Source of the DNA: Streptomyces sp. NRRL F-2580
GTDB lineage: Bacteria > Actinomycetota > Actinomycetes > Streptomycetales > Streptomycetaceae
Length of the DNA: 64,000 nucleotides
Reading direction: 5' to 3'
Assembly (NCBI RefSeq): GCF_000720115.1
Contig: NZ_JOIR01000002.1
Span: 62,001 to 126,000, forward strand
In this document: positions 16,965 through 25,613 of the stretch, piece by piece
How the letters are laid out: each line of letters starts with the position of its first letter
How positions within the stretch are numbered: the stretch's first letter is position 1
Translations under genes and position numbers: made by a program
The notes under the pieces: model-generated
Seen by the model: only the letters and a program-made list of their open reading frames with translations
Told to the model about the DNA's origin: nothing
Databases searched by the model: none

Positions 16965-19199
16965 TCAGCGGCAGATGGCGAGGGCGTCCAAGGCCACCGC
17001 CCCCTGGCCGCGGGGGAGGACCATCAGGGGGTTGACGTCCAGCTCGGAGAGTTCGTCGCCGAGTTCCAGCGCCATCCGCTGGATCCGCAGGACGACCTCC
17101 ACCAGGGCGTCCACGTCGGCCGGGGGTGCGCCCCGTACGCCTTCCAGCAGCGCGTGCCCGCGCAGTTCCGTGAGCATCGCGCGGGCCTGGTCCTCGCCGA
17201 ACGGCGGGACGCGGACCGCCGCGTCGTGCAGGACCTCGACCAAGACCCCGCCGAGACCCACCGTCACCGTCGGGCCGAAGAGGTCGTCCTGGGTGACGCC
17301 GACGACCATTTCCACCCCACGCTCCACCATCTGGCAGACCAGGATCCCGTCGAGCGGCACGTTCTCGTAGCGCGCGATGTCGGTCAGCTCCCGGTACGCG
17401 TCGCGGATCTGGCTCGCCGAGGTCAGGCCGATCTTCACCAGGCCGAGTTCCGTCTTGTGGCCCAGCTGCGGGCCCGAGGCCTTCATCACCACCGGGTAGC
17501 CGACCAGGCCGGCCGCGCGGACGGCCGCCGCCGCGCTCGTCACGAGCTGCTCGCGGGGGACGCGTATCCCGTAGGCGCGCAGCAGCTGTTTCGCCGCGTG
17601 CTCGCTGAGCTGCTGGCCGGGCCGCATGAGGGCCTGCGCCTTCCGGTACGAGGGCGAGGGCGTGCGCGGTGCGTCCTCGAAGGGAGAGCGGTAGCCGGCG
17701 GTGAAGCGGTGGTGGCCGAGGTACGCGCGGACGGCGGTGATGCAGTTGCCGAAGGTGCGGAAGGTGGCCACGCGGGAGGAGCCGAGGAGGGTGGTGCGGT
17801 AGGCGTCCTCGGTGCCGACGGGGGAGCCCCAGATCACGCAGACGAGCTTGTCCGAGGCCTCGGCCGCGTCGACCAGGTCCTGGGCGAGCCTGTCGCTCAT
17901 GGGCGGGAAGGGGCCGGTGATCGGGCAGATCAGGACGCCGACGGACGGGTCGGCGAGGATCGCGTCGATGATCTTGCGGCCGCGCCAGTCGCCGACCGGG
18001 TGGCCGCCGTTGTCGACGGGGTTGGCGACGTTCAGGTACTCCGGGATCCACTGGTGGAGTTCCTGCTGCTTGGCCTCGGAGAGGGTGGGCAGGATCAGGC
18101 CCGCCTCCGTCGCCAGGTCGGAGAAGTGGGCTCCGGTGCCCCCGGAGATGGAGTAGACGACGACCCCGTCGGCCTGCGGCTTGCGGGCCCGGGCGAGCAG
18201 GGCGGCGGTGTCCTGGAGCTCGTCCAGGCCGTCGACGCGGATCACGCCGAACTGGCGCATGGCGGCGTCCACGACGGCGTCGGCGCCGGTCAGCTTCCCG
18301 GTGTGGGAGGCGGCCATGCGGGCGCCGGTCTCGGTGCGGCCGACCTTGACGGCGACGACGGGGACGCCGTTGCGCGCGGCGCGGTCGGCGGCGAGGAGGA
18401 AGGACCGGCCGTCCTTGAGGCCTTCGACGTAGCAGGCGATGGCTCCGACCTCGGGCTGCTCGGCGAAGTAGGAGATGAAGTCGGATGTTTCGAGGTCCGC
18501 TTCATTGCCCGTGGGGGCCCAGTGGGAGAGCCGGATGCCGAGTTCCTGGAGGGTGTAGACGGGCCGGCCCTGGTGGCCGGACTGGGTGATGAGGGCGATG
18601 GCCGGGCCGTCGAGGTCGTCGCGGAACTCCTCGAAGGCGTTGAGGTTGGTGTTGGGGCCGAGCAGGCGCAGGCCCGAGCGCTGGACGGCGGCGCCGAGCC
18701 GGGCCTGGGCGGCGGCGCCCGCGTCGCCGGTCTCGGCGAAGCCGGAGGCGAAGGCGACGGCGAACTTCACCTTGGTCTCGGCCAGTTCCTCGATGACGGG
18801 GAGCGGGTCGGCGACGAGGAGGACGGCGAGGTCCACCTGTTCGGGCAGGTCGGCCACGGAGGTGTGGCAGGTCAGTCCGAAGACGGTGGGGCGGGTGGGG
18901 TGCACGGGGTGGATCCGGGCGCCGACGCGTTCCGCCCAGGCGATGAGCCGGCGGGTGATGCCGGTGTTCGGTCTGCCCTCGGCGTCGGAGGCGCCGATGA
19001 CGGCCACGGACTCGGGCCGGAAGAACCGGTCCAGGTCGGGCACGTCGGCGTGCAGCGGCCGGCCGCTGACGTCCACGGCGACCGCGTCGTCGGCGGAGGG
19101 GGCCGCCGACGAGTGGACGGCCGTCCTGGGGGACTCCCCGCAGGCCTCGACACGTGCGCGGAAGTCGGTGGTGAGGGTGCCGTGAGTAGATCCAAGCAT
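16965..19199 (-). CDS. NDP-forming acyl-CoA synthetase (acetate--CoA ligase, ADP-forming, fused subunits)
   Basis: A 744-residue protein joining the CoA-binding Rossmann domain (RFFRPESVAVIGASDAEG), the succinyl-CoA-ligase-like flavodoxin domains (ITQSGHQG, HTGKLTGAD) and a C-terminal ATP-grasp domain (GYPVVMKASGPQLGHKTELG). It interconverts an acyl-CoA with acid plus NTP through a phosphohistidine. Start ATG 19199 is preceded by GGAGCGGGCGGA. Two perfect operators, 24 bp apart centre to centre, precede it, the densest regulatory input of the regulon. It may activate a small acid, or recover energy from an acyl-CoA product of the pathway. Confidence 0.9.
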   Translation of the reverse strand: MLGSTHGTLTTDFRARVEACGESPRTAVHSSAAPSADDAVAVDVSGRPLHADVPDLDRFFRPESVAVIGASDAEGRPNTGITRRLIAWAERVGARIHPVHPTRPTVFGLTCHTSVADLPEQVDLAVLLVADPLPVIEELAETKVKFAVAFASGFAETGDAGAAAQARLGAAVQRSGLRLLGPNTNLNAFEEFRDDLDGPAIALITQSGHQGRPVYTLQELGIRLSHWAPTGNEADLETSDFISYFAEQPEVGAIACYVEGLKDGRSFLLAADRAARNGVPVVAVKVGRTETGARMAASHTGKLTGADAVVDAAMRQFGVIRVDGLDELQDTAALLARARKPQADGVVVYSISGGTGAHFSDLATEAGLILPTLSEAKQQELHQWIPEYLNVANPVDNGGHPVGDWRGRKIIDAILADPSVGVLICPITGPFPPMSDRLAQDLVDAAEASDKLVCVIWGSPVGTEDAYRTTLLGSSRVATFRTFGNCITAVRAYLGHHRFTAGYRSPFEDAPRTPSPSYRKAQALMRPGQQLSEHAAKQLLRAYGIRVPREQLVTSAAAAVRAAGLVGYPVVMKASGPQLGHKTELGLVKIGLTSASQIRDAYRELTDIARYENVPLDGILVCQMVERGVEMVVGVTQDDLFGPTVTVGLGGVLVEVLHDAAVRVPPFGEDQARAMLTELRGHALLEGVRGAPPADVDALVEVVLRIQRMALELGDELSELDVNPLMVLPRGQGAVALDALAICR

Positions 19200-19250
19200 C
19201 GTTCCGCCCGCTCCTGCTCGATGAACCTTGATGGAACTGGAACTCAATAA

Positions 19251-19265
19251 CTGACGTGTAGTCAG
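19251..19265. promoter_or_regulatory. Regulon operator 5 (perfect)
   Basis: CTGACGTGTAGTCAG is the proximal of two tandem palindromes upstream of the NDP-forming synthetase. Confidence 0.78.
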
Positions 19266-19274
19266 ATTACTGAA

Positions 19275-19289
19275 CTGACGTGCCGTCAG
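19275..19289. promoter_or_regulatory. Regulon operator 6 (perfect)
   Basis: CTGACGTGCCGTCAG is the distal tandem site. Its centre is 24 bp from operator 5, close to two helical turns, which could allow co-operative binding. Confidence 0.78.
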
Positions 19290-19337
19290 GAACAGGGCTG
19301 CGCAGGAAAGCTGGTGGAGGTGATGTGGTGAACGGTG

Positions 19338-20867
19338 TCAGATCTGCGCGGGGTCGGTCCAGAGCGCGGTTCGGCCAACGGCGGCCTCCTCGGCGGCCTC
19401 CTCGACGGCCTCCTCGGTGGCCGTCCCCCGCGGGGCGTCCTTCGGGTGGCGCAGGACCGTGAAGGCGAGGGTGAGGGCGGCGGCGATGAGGGCCGCCCCG
19501 ACCGCGAACGCCAGGTGGTAACCGCCGGTCAGGGCCTCGGGGGCGGGGCGGCCCGCCTCGGTGAGGGACTCGGTGCGGGAGGCGGCGAGGGTGGAGAGGA
19601 CCGCGATGCCGAGGGCCATGCCGATCTGCTGGGTGGTGTTGAAGAGCCCGGAGGCCAGGCCCGCGTCCTCCTCCTTGGCGCCGGACATGCCGAGCGAGGT
19701 CAGGGCGGGCAGGGCGAGGCCGAAGCCGGCGGCCAGGAGCATCACCGGAAGCAGGTCGGTGAGGTAGTCCGCCTGCTCGGCCCGGCCGGGCACGCGGGTC
19801 AGCAGGCCCAGTACGCCGATCAGGAGCACCAGACCGGCCAGCAGGACGGTGCGCTCGCCGAACCGGGCGCCCAGGCGGGCCGAGACGGTCAGGGAGACGA
19901 GGCCGATGACGGCCGCGGCCGGCAGCATCGCGAGACCGGTTTCGGCGGCGCCGTAGCCGAGGACGTTCTGCATGTAGAGGGCGACGAGGACCTGGAAGGA
20001 GAAGAGGGCGGCGACCATCAGCATCTGGACCAGGTTGGCGCCGAAGACGCTGCGCGAGCGGAGGATCCGCAGCGGCATGAGCGGGTTCGCGGCGGTGGCC
20101 TGGCGCAGGAGGAAGCCGGCGAGCAGGGCGAGCGCGAGGGTGCCGAAGCCGAGGGTGTGGGCCGAGGCCGCCCCGTACTCCTCGACCTTGACGACCGTGT
20201 AGATGCCGAGCATCAGGCCGGAGGTGACGAGCAGCGCGCCGAGGGCGTCCGCGCCCGCCTTCAGGCCGATGCCGCGGTCGCCGGGCAGGGCGGAGAGGGC
20301 GAGGAGGACGGTCGCGATGCCGATGGGCAGGTTGATGAAGAAGATCCAGTTCCAGGTGAGCGCATCGGTGAGCACACCGCCGAGGACCTGCCCGATCGAG
20401 GCGCCGGCCGCGCCGGTGAAGCTGAACATGGCGATGGCCTTGGCTCGTTCGCGCGGTTCGGTGAAGAGCGTGACCAGGATGCCGAGGCTGACGGCGGAGG
20501 CCATCGCGCTGCCGGCGCCCTGGAGGAAGCGCGCGGCGATCAGGAGGGCGGGGGAGGTGGCGAAGCCGGCGAGGAGCGAGGCCGCGGTGAAGACCCCGGT
20601 GCCCGCGAGGAACATCCGCTTGCGGCCGATCAGGTCGCCGAGGCGGCCCGCCAGGAGCAGCAGCGAACCGAAGGCGATGAGGTAGGCGTTGACGACCCAG
20701 CTCAGGCCGGCCGGCGTGAAGCCGAGATCGCCCTGGACGGCCGGCATGGCGACGGTCACGATGCTGCCGTCGAGGACCGTCATCAGCGTGCCGGTGGCCA
20801 GGACGCCGAGGGCGAGCCCGCGGGAGCGCGAGGCGGTGGGTGCGGGTGCGGAGGCGGTGGAGGGCAT
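19338..20867 (-). CDS. MFS drug-efflux transporter, DHA2 (14-TM) family
   Basis: A 509-residue membrane transporter with the motif A-like GRLGDLIGRKRMF, the DHA2 signature LDGSIVTVAMPAVQ in helix 1 and the motif-C region GGVLTDALTWNWIFFINLPIG. The number of hydrophobic stretches suits 14 helices. It probably exports hydrophobic drugs by proton antiport. A good ribosome site, AGGAGA, precedes ATG 20867. The MarR gene lies immediately upstream in the same direction. A palindrome in the gap (20912-20935) suggests repression by that MarR. Confidence 0.9.
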   Translation of the reverse strand: MPSTASAPAPTASRSRGLALGVLATGTLMTVLDGSIVTVAMPAVQGDLGFTPAGLSWVVNAYLIAFGSLLLLAGRLGDLIGRKRMFLAGTGVFTAASLLAGFATSPALLIAARFLQGAGSAMASAVSLGILVTLFTEPRERAKAIAMFSFTGAAGASIGQVLGGVLTDALTWNWIFFINLPIGIATVLLALSALPGDRGIGLKAGADALGALLVTSGLMLGIYTVVKVEEYGAASAHTLGFGTLALALLAGFLLRQATAANPLMPLRILRSRSVFGANLVQMLMVAALFSFQVLVALYMQNVLGYGAAETGLAMLPAAAVIGLVSLTVSARLGARFGERTVLLAGLVLLIGVLGLLTRVPGRAEQADYLTDLLPVMLLAAGFGLALPALTSLGMSGAKEEDAGLASGLFNTTQQIGMALGIAVLSTLAASRTESLTEAGRPAPEALTGGYHLAFAVGAALIAAALTLAFTVLRHPKDAPRGTATEEAVEEAAEEAAVGRTALWTDPAQI

Positions 20868-20911
20868 TGCGGTCTCTCCTGTCGTTGGGAGGCAACAGGA
20901 AGGACCGTAGC

Positions 20912-20935
20912 AGATAGTTTTGTTGCAGACTATCT
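20912..20935. promoter_or_regulatory. Probable MarR operator
   Basis: AGATAGT and ACTATCT form an inverted repeat with a ten-base spacer in an AT-rich island between marR and the MFS gene. It lies 45 bases before the MFS start. Confidence 0.6.
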
Positions 20936-20967
20936 TTTACGGATCGGAGTGCTGAGGAGTCGTGGTG

Positions 20968-21453
20968 TCAGCCCTTCTGGCGTGCCCGCCGGGCCGGCCG
21001 CGGCCCCTCCTCGGGCGTCTGCAGATGTCCCGTGACCAGCCGGTTCAGTGCGCGGAGCAGTACCTCGCGCTCGTCGTCCGGCAGGGCGCCGAGGGCGTCC
21101 CCGTGCACCCGGTCGACGATCTTCTGGCTCTCCTTCGCGACCTTGGCCCCCTCCTCGGTCACCGCGATGATCCGCGCCCGCCGGTCCGTGCTGGACGGCC
21201 TGCGCTCGGCCAGGCCGGCCTTCTCCAGCGCGTCCACGGTCACGACCATCGTGGTCTTGTCCATGTCCCCGATCTCGGCGAGCTGCGCCTGGGTGCGCTC
21301 TTCCTCAAGCGCGTGGACGAGCACGCAGTGCATGCGCGGGGTCAGCCCGATCTCGCCGAGCTGCGCGCTCATCTGGGTCCGCAGCACGTGACTGGTGTGG
21401 TCCAGGAGGAACGACAGGTCCGGTTCGGTGCGGGTGCGCGTCATGGCGGTCAT
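20968..21453 (-). CDS. MarR family transcriptional regulator
   Basis: A 161-residue winged-helix regulator: helices from LDHTSHVLRTQMSAQL, recognition region DMDKTTMVVTVDALEKAGLAERRPSSTDRRARI (wing with the DRRA motif), then the dimerisation helix. It probably binds the palindrome at 20912-20935 and controls the adjacent MFS exporter. ATG 21453 or 21444 could be the start; neither has a strong ribosome site. Confidence 0.87.
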   Translation of the reverse strand: MTAMTRTRTEPDLSFLLDHTSHVLRTQMSAQLGEIGLTPRMHCVLVHALEEERTQAQLAEIGDMDKTTMVVTVDALEKAGLAERRPSSTDRRARIIAVTEEGAKVAKESQKIVDRVHGDALGALPDDEREVLLRALNRLVTGHLQTPEEGPRPARRARQKG

Positions 21454-21551
21454 GACCGCCAGGGTAGCGAAAGTCGATCCGTCGCGGATTATCGACGAAC
21501 GGACGACTTGCCCTACCGGGGCCGGGACCGGGGCCGGGACCGGGGCCGGGA

Positions 21552-22727
21552 CTAGGACCGCGCCTGCCGGGCCACGGCCTTGGCGATCTTCTCCGCGTCC
21601 AGGGCCATCTCCCGGAACATCCCGCTGATGGGATTGGTGAAGCCGGTGAAGTACAGCCCGCGCGCCTGCGGAGCGGTGCGGGCGCCGTGCGCACGGGGCC
21701 GCCCCCGCTCGTCGAGCACGCCGAGGCCGCCGACCAGCCCCTCCAGGGCGCGGCGGTACCCGGTCGCCGCGATCACCGCGTCCGGGATGATCCGCGAGCC
21801 GTCCGCGAGCACCACCTCGGCGCCGTCGAAGGACTCGACGGCGGCCACCGGCTCCACCCGGCCGCTGCGGACCGCGTCGACCAGGCCGACGTCCTGGACC
21901 GGGATCGACCCCTCCTTGACCCTGCTGTACAGGCCGGTCGTCGGGCGCGGGAGCCCGTACGCCGACAGGTCCGGGACCGAGGTCCTGGCGACGAGCGCGC
22001 ACAGCCGGTCCACGAGCCGCACGGGCAGCCGGCGCACGAGGATCCCGCTGCGCTGGGCCGGCCAGCCCGCGGTGGAGCGGCGCATGATGTGCGGGACGGT
22101 GCGCACGGCGAGCCGCACCCGGGCGGCGCCGCCCTCGGCGAGGTCGACGGCGATCTCGGCGCCGGTGTTGCCGACGCCGACGACGAGGACGTCCTGGCCG
22201 GCGTACGGCCCGGGATTGCGGTAGTCGGCGGCGTGCAGCAGCCGGCCGTCGTACGCGTCCCGGCCCGGCCAGTCGGGGATCGCCGGCGTGTGGTTGTACC
22301 CGGTGGCGACGACGACGGCCGCGGCGGTCAGCACCCGCCCGCCGCTGGCGTGCAGGACCCAGCCGTCCTCGCCCTCCGGGGCGGCCTCGATCCGGGTCAC
22401 CTCGACACCGGTCACGAGCTCCAGCTCGTGGAACTCGACGTACTTCTCCAGGTAGCGCACGACGTCGTCACGGGAGACCCAGCGCCCGAAGCGGCGCGGC
22501 ATCGGCAGGCCGGGGAGGGCGGAGAGCCGGCGCGTGGTGTGCAGGTGCAGCCGGTCGTAGTGTCGCCGCCAGGACGTGCCGACCTCGTCGGACTTCTCGA
22601 CGACCACCGCGCGGACCCCACGGGCGCGCAGCGCGGCGGCCACGGCGAGGCCGCCGGGGCCGGCCCCGATGACGTACACGGGGCGGGGCTGGGTGGTCAT
22701 GTCGGGTGCTGCGGGGACTCCAGGCAT
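21552..22727 (-). CDS. Flavin-containing monooxygenase-like NAD(P)/FAD oxidoreductase
   Basis: A 391-residue FAD-dependent enzyme of the FMO/Baeyer-Villiger-like class. The FAD motif GAGPGGLAVAAALRARG lies at the N-terminus. It has SWRRHYDRLHLHT, the second dinucleotide motif GVGNTGAEIA for NADPH, and two ATGY motifs. ATG 22727 and ATG 22700 are both possible starts and neither has a clear ribosome site, so the mRNA may be leaderless. Its 3' flank holds three copies of a 12-base GGGGCCGGGACC repeat. No regulon operator is visible near it. Confidence 0.85.
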   Translation of the reverse strand: MPGVPAAPDMTTQPRPVYVIGAGPGGLAVAAALRARGVRAVVVEKSDEVGTSWRRHYDRLHLHTTRRLSALPGLPMPRRFGRWVSRDDVVRYLEKYVEFHELELVTGVEVTRIEAAPEGEDGWVLHASGGRVLTAAAVVVATGYNHTPAIPDWPGRDAYDGRLLHAADYRNPGPYAGQDVLVVGVGNTGAEIAVDLAEGGAARVRLAVRTVPHIMRRSTAGWPAQRSGILVRRLPVRLVDRLCALVARTSVPDLSAYGLPRPTTGLYSRVKEGSIPVQDVGLVDAVRSGRVEPVAAVESFDGAEVVLADGSRIIPDAVIAATGYRRALEGLVGGLGVLDERGRPRAHGARTAPQARGLYFTGFTNPISGMFREMALDAEKIAKAVARQARS

Positions 22728-22874
22728 GAGGTGTGATCGTATCGCCACGCTGGGTTGATGGGTCTCGGACAAGGAGGGAATCGATTGCGGATCGGTCACG
22801 GCCGAGGCTGCGGGCCGGGCGCCTTTCCCGGTGGCAGGGTGAAGTCCCCGCTTCCGGAGAATCTGGAGTGACCG

Positions 22875-23645
22875 ATGTGGCGACCCGACGGCTGGGACGT
22901 GCGCGTCCGCCTGGGAATCCTCACCCCGCACGCCGATGTCGGACCCGAGTCGGAGCTGCGCGCCATGGCCCCGGCGGACGTCGGGCTGCACACCGCCCGG
23001 GTGCCGTTCGGTGCGATGGGCCGCGGCGGTGCGATGGATGCGACCATCCCGCTCGCCCCGGTACGGGCCTTCGCCGAGCCGCCGTACGTGGACGAGGCCG
23101 CCGAGCGGCTGGCGGACGCACCGGTGGCGGCGATCGGCTTCGCCTTCACCAGCTCCGCGTACGCGATCGGGGCGCGCGGCGAGGCGCGGATGCTGGCCCG
23201 CCTCTCGGCGCGCGCCCGCGGACTGCCGGTGGTCGCCCCGTGCGCCGCCACGGTCGAGGCGCTGCGGATCCTGGACGCCGGCCGGATCTGCCTGGTGGAT
23301 CCGCCGTGGTTCGATGCCGCCCTCGACGATCTGGGGCGGGCCTACTACGAGGACGCCGGCTTCGAGGTGGTGCGCGCGGCCCCGTGCGGCCTGCCCGGCG
23401 ACCAGAGCCGCATCCGGCCCGACGCCCTGCTGGACTGGGTGGTGTCCTTCGCCCCCGACGAGGCGGCGGCGGTGGTCATCGGCGGCAACGGGTTCCGCGC
23501 GGTCGGCGCGATCGAGGCGTTGGAGGCGGTCCTCGGCCGTCCCGTCCTCACCGCCAACCAGGTCCTGTTGTGGGCCGCGCTGCGTGCGGCGGGCGCCGCC
23601 ACCGACGGTGTCACGGGATACGGGAGGCTCTTCGCGAACCCGTAG
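22875..23645 (+). CDS. Maleate isomerase / Asp-Glu racemase superfamily protein lacking the catalytic cysteines
   Basis: A 256-residue protein with the fold pattern of maleate isomerase and arylmalonate decarboxylase: opening VRLGILTPHADVGPESELRAM, the middle segment PVVAPCAATVEALRIL, and the closing PVLTANQVLLWAALRAAG. At the two places where these enzymes have their catalytic cysteines (the ACTSG and CTNLR motifs), this protein reads AFTSSAYAIG and GGNGFRAV. Both cysteines therefore seem to be replaced. ATG 22875 follows GGAG with six bases spacing. Its function may be non-isomerase. Confidence 0.75.
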   Translation: MWRPDGWDVRVRLGILTPHADVGPESELRAMAPADVGLHTARVPFGAMGRGGAMDATIPLAPVRAFAEPPYVDEAAERLADAPVAAIGFAFTSSAYAIGARGEARMLARLSARARGLPVVAPCAATVEALRILDAGRICLVDPPWFDAALDDLGRAYYEDAGFEVVRAAPCGLPGDQSRIRPDALLDWVVSFAPDEAAAVVIGGNGFRAVGAIEALEAVLGRPVLTANQVLLWAALRAAGAATDGVTGYGRLFANP

Positions 23646-23684
23646 CCGGCCGGGGCCTTGCGGGATCGCCTCACATCCGCTGAA

Positions 23685-23699
23685 CTGACGTACCGTCAG
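23685..23699. promoter_or_regulatory. Regulon operator 7 (perfect)
   Basis: CTGACGTACCGTCAG lies 30 bases before the DoxX gene and has the same sequence as operator 8 at 28686. Confidence 0.8.
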
Positions 23700-23728
23700 A
23701 TCAGTGTGGAGAGGGATGGGGGCTGCCG

Positions 23729-24181
23729 ATGCAGACCATCTGGCTCAGTGGGGCCGAATGGCTCGCTGTGCTCCGGATAGGCCTCGGCCTGTGGTGGCTG
23801 GAGAGCTGGCGGCACAAGGACAAGAAGGGCTGGTTCGAACGCGGCACGGGCATCGCCTGGGCCGCCGACGTCGCGAACAAGCACCGCTGGACCTTCGTCA
23901 AGGGCGGCTTCGAACTCGTCGTCGCACCGCGCCCGAAGGCGATGGCGTACGTCGTCGTCTACGCGGAACTGGCGCTCGGGCTGGGCCTGGTGCTCGGCTT
24001 CCTGACCCCGATCGCCCTGGTCGGCGGGCTGCTGCTGAACCTGCTCTACCTGGTGCTGATGATCCACGACTGGGCCGAGCAGGGCCAGAACGCGATGATG
24101 GCGCTCATCTCGCTCGTCGCGCTCCTCGCCATGTCCTGGCAGACCTGGTCCCTCGACGCGGCGATCGGACTCTTCCTTTGA
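23729..24181 (+). CDS. DoxX family membrane protein
   Basis: A 150-residue four-helix membrane protein of the DoxX family. It begins with the helix WLAVLRIGLGLWWLESW; three further hydrophobic helices follow, including YVVVYAELALGLGLVLGFLTPIALVGGLLLNLLYLVLM. DoxX proteins are linked to quinone or thiosulphate oxidation and to redox partners, but most have no proven role. It lies under operator 7. The intended downstream gene is probably the DUF35 protein at 25614, now separated from it by the TnpB element. Confidence 0.85.
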   Translation: MQTIWLSGAEWLAVLRIGLGLWWLESWRHKDKKGWFERGTGIAWAADVANKHRWTFVKGGFELVVAPRPKAMAYVVVYAELALGLGLVLGFLTPIALVGGLLLNLLYLVLMIHDWAEQGQNAMMALISLVALLAMSWQTWSLDAAIGLFL

Positions 24182-24186
24182 ATCCT

Positions 24187-24206
24187 CCCCTCCCTGAAGG
24201 GAGGGG
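24187..24206. repeat. Right-end hairpin of the TnpB element
   Basis: An eight-base-pair stem with TGAA loop, 37 bases past the tnpB stop. This is the position expected for the transposon end and for the end of the omega RNA scaffold. Confidence 0.6.
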
Positions 24207-24243
24207 TTTCCTCACCATTCAGGGCTGATCGGGGATTTCTAGC

Positions 24244-25470
24244 TCACGCTGCCAGATGGGGCAGCGCCCCGACTGGCCTTACGCGATCGGCACTAGCCGG
24301 GTTGAGACCAGCCCGGACCAGCATCACGCGGGCGGAGTTCTTATCCCTGGGGGATACGGCTCCGCACGCGGTGCAGGCGTAGGTTCGTTCTGAGAGGGGT
24401 AGTGCGTGCTTGGTTCTCGCTCCGCACTGCGCACAGTCCATGGTGGTGTGCGCGGGGTGTACCAGGTACACGGTCCGCCCGTGCTTGCGGCCCATCTCGA
24501 CCAGGGCCGTCTTGGTGGAGCTGATGGCCGCGTCGGCGGCCTTGCGGGCCATGGTCGTCCTGGCGAGGAACTTCGGGCGGAAGTCCTCGACCGCCACCGC
24601 GTCGTGATCACGGACTACGGACTTGGCCCACTTACGGCCGGTGTCCTGGCGTTGCCGGGCCGCCTTCTTGTGCAGCTTCGCGGTCTGCCGTTTCGCGTGC
24701 CGGTAGCCCTTCGACCCGGGTTTGCCCTTCGCCGGTTTCCGGCGGGCCATCATCCGCTGATAGCGCGCGAGGCCGGCGGCGGCCTTCTTGCCGTGCTCGG
24801 CGTGCGGGAGGTCGTGGGCATCGCTGGTGGTGGTCGCGGTCTCCCTCACGCCCCAGTCCACCCCGATCACCGCGCCGGTTTCCGCAAGCGGCTCGACCTC
24901 GGCGGGGACGACGAACGAGCAGTACCAGTGTCCGAGAGTGTCCTGATAGACACGCACGCTGGACGGGGCGGCCGAAAGGTCCCGCGACCACACCACCGTC
25001 AGATTGATGCCGCCCGCCAGGTACAGGCGGCCGTCCTTCAACCGAAAGCCGCGCCTTGTGTAGTTGAGCGACGGCAGTGCTTCCCGCTTCCTCTTCCACT
25101 TCGGCATCCCGGCCCGCTGCCGCATAGGCAACCGGTCCTTGATGTCCTTCTGCGCCTTGGCGCGGGACTTCCCGAAATCCCGGATCAACTGCTGCTGCGG
25201 AACCGAGGACCCTTCACGAAGCCAGGTGTTCTCGGTGCGGGCTTCGGTCAACATCCTGTCGAGCTGTGCCGGGCCGCAGGTTCGCTTGTCCGTCCCCTCG
25301 GGCTGGTCCTTGTTCCAGACAATCTGTTTCGACTTCGCGCAGCACTCGTTCCAGATCCACCGGCACCGGTCCCACTCCGCCATCAGGGCGGTGTGCGCGG
25401 TGGACGACACGCGGACGCGGAACGTCCACCGAGCGTACCCGGCGTCCCCCGCCATTGGTGTCGTTTCCAT
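24244..25470 (-). CDS. tnpB: TnpB, RNA-guided endonuclease of an IS605-family element
   Basis: A 408-residue TnpB with an intact RuvC-like nuclease: Asp205 in GVDWG, Glu295 in VEDFRP and Asp376 in SPRDKNSA. A four-cysteine zinc ribbon lies between the last two (Cys346, Cys349, Cys366, Cys369). The N-terminal helix-turn-helix region and basic WKRKRE segment are present. TnpB uses an omega RNA, transcribed from the 3' end of its gene and the flanking DNA, to cut target DNA beside a short adjacent motif. No stop or frameshift is seen, so it may be active. The start ATG 25470 has only a weak ribosome site. Confidence 0.9.
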   Translation of the reverse strand: METTPMAGDAGYARWTFRVRVSSTAHTALMAEWDRCRWIWNECCAKSKQIVWNKDQPEGTDKRTCGPAQLDRMLTEARTENTWLREGSSVPQQQLIRDFGKSRAKAQKDIKDRLPMRQRAGMPKWKRKREALPSLNYTRRGFRLKDGRLYLAGGINLTVVWSRDLSAAPSSVRVYQDTLGHWYCSFVVPAEVEPLAETGAVIGVDWGVRETATTTSDAHDLPHAEHGKKAAAGLARYQRMMARRKPAKGKPGSKGYRHAKRQTAKLHKKAARQRQDTGRKWAKSVVRDHDAVAVEDFRPKFLARTTMARKAADAAISSTKTALVEMGRKHGRTVYLVHPAHTTMDCAQCGARTKHALPLSERTYACTACGAVSPRDKNSARVMLVRAGLNPASADRVRPVGALPHLAA

Positions 25471-25577
25471 CCCAACAACGTATCCCCGACCACTGACAAC
25501 AGCCGAAAGGGCAGGCCAGACGAGATGCGAACCGACCTCCGGCGCTCCGCGCCTCCGTCCCAAGGACCCATTCCTCG

Positions 25578-25593
25578 CCGGCCTGAAGGCCGG
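25578..25593. repeat. Left-end hairpin of the TnpB element
   Basis: A six-base-pair stem with the same TGAA loop as the right-end hairpin, 20 bases before the DUF35 start. Confidence 0.5.
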
Positions 25594-25613
25594 GGCCTCC
25601 TTGGAGAAATCAG

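Larger units (their letters stand above)
24182..25613. mobile_element. IS605/IS1341-type element carrying only tnpB
   Basis: A 1.4-kb insertion fills the gap between the DoxX stop and the DUF35 start. Its right end, downstream of tnpB, has the hairpin CCCCTCCC-tgaa-GGGAGGGG at 24187-24206. The left end has the hairpin CCGGCC-tgaa-GGCCGG at 25578-25593. No tnpA (Y1 transposase) is present, so the element is of the IS1341 type and would need TnpA in trans. Exact ends are inferred from the neighbouring genes and hairpins, not from a target duplication, which this family does not make. Confidence 0.65.

Noticed and set aside
16767..19250. An 827-codon + strand frame opposite the NDP-forming synthetase
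   Set aside because: Antisense shadow; repetitive Gly/Asp/Val composition and no motif.
19335..21035. A 566-codon + strand frame opposite the MFS gene
   Set aside because: Antisense to a clear 14-helix transporter; composition is low complexity.
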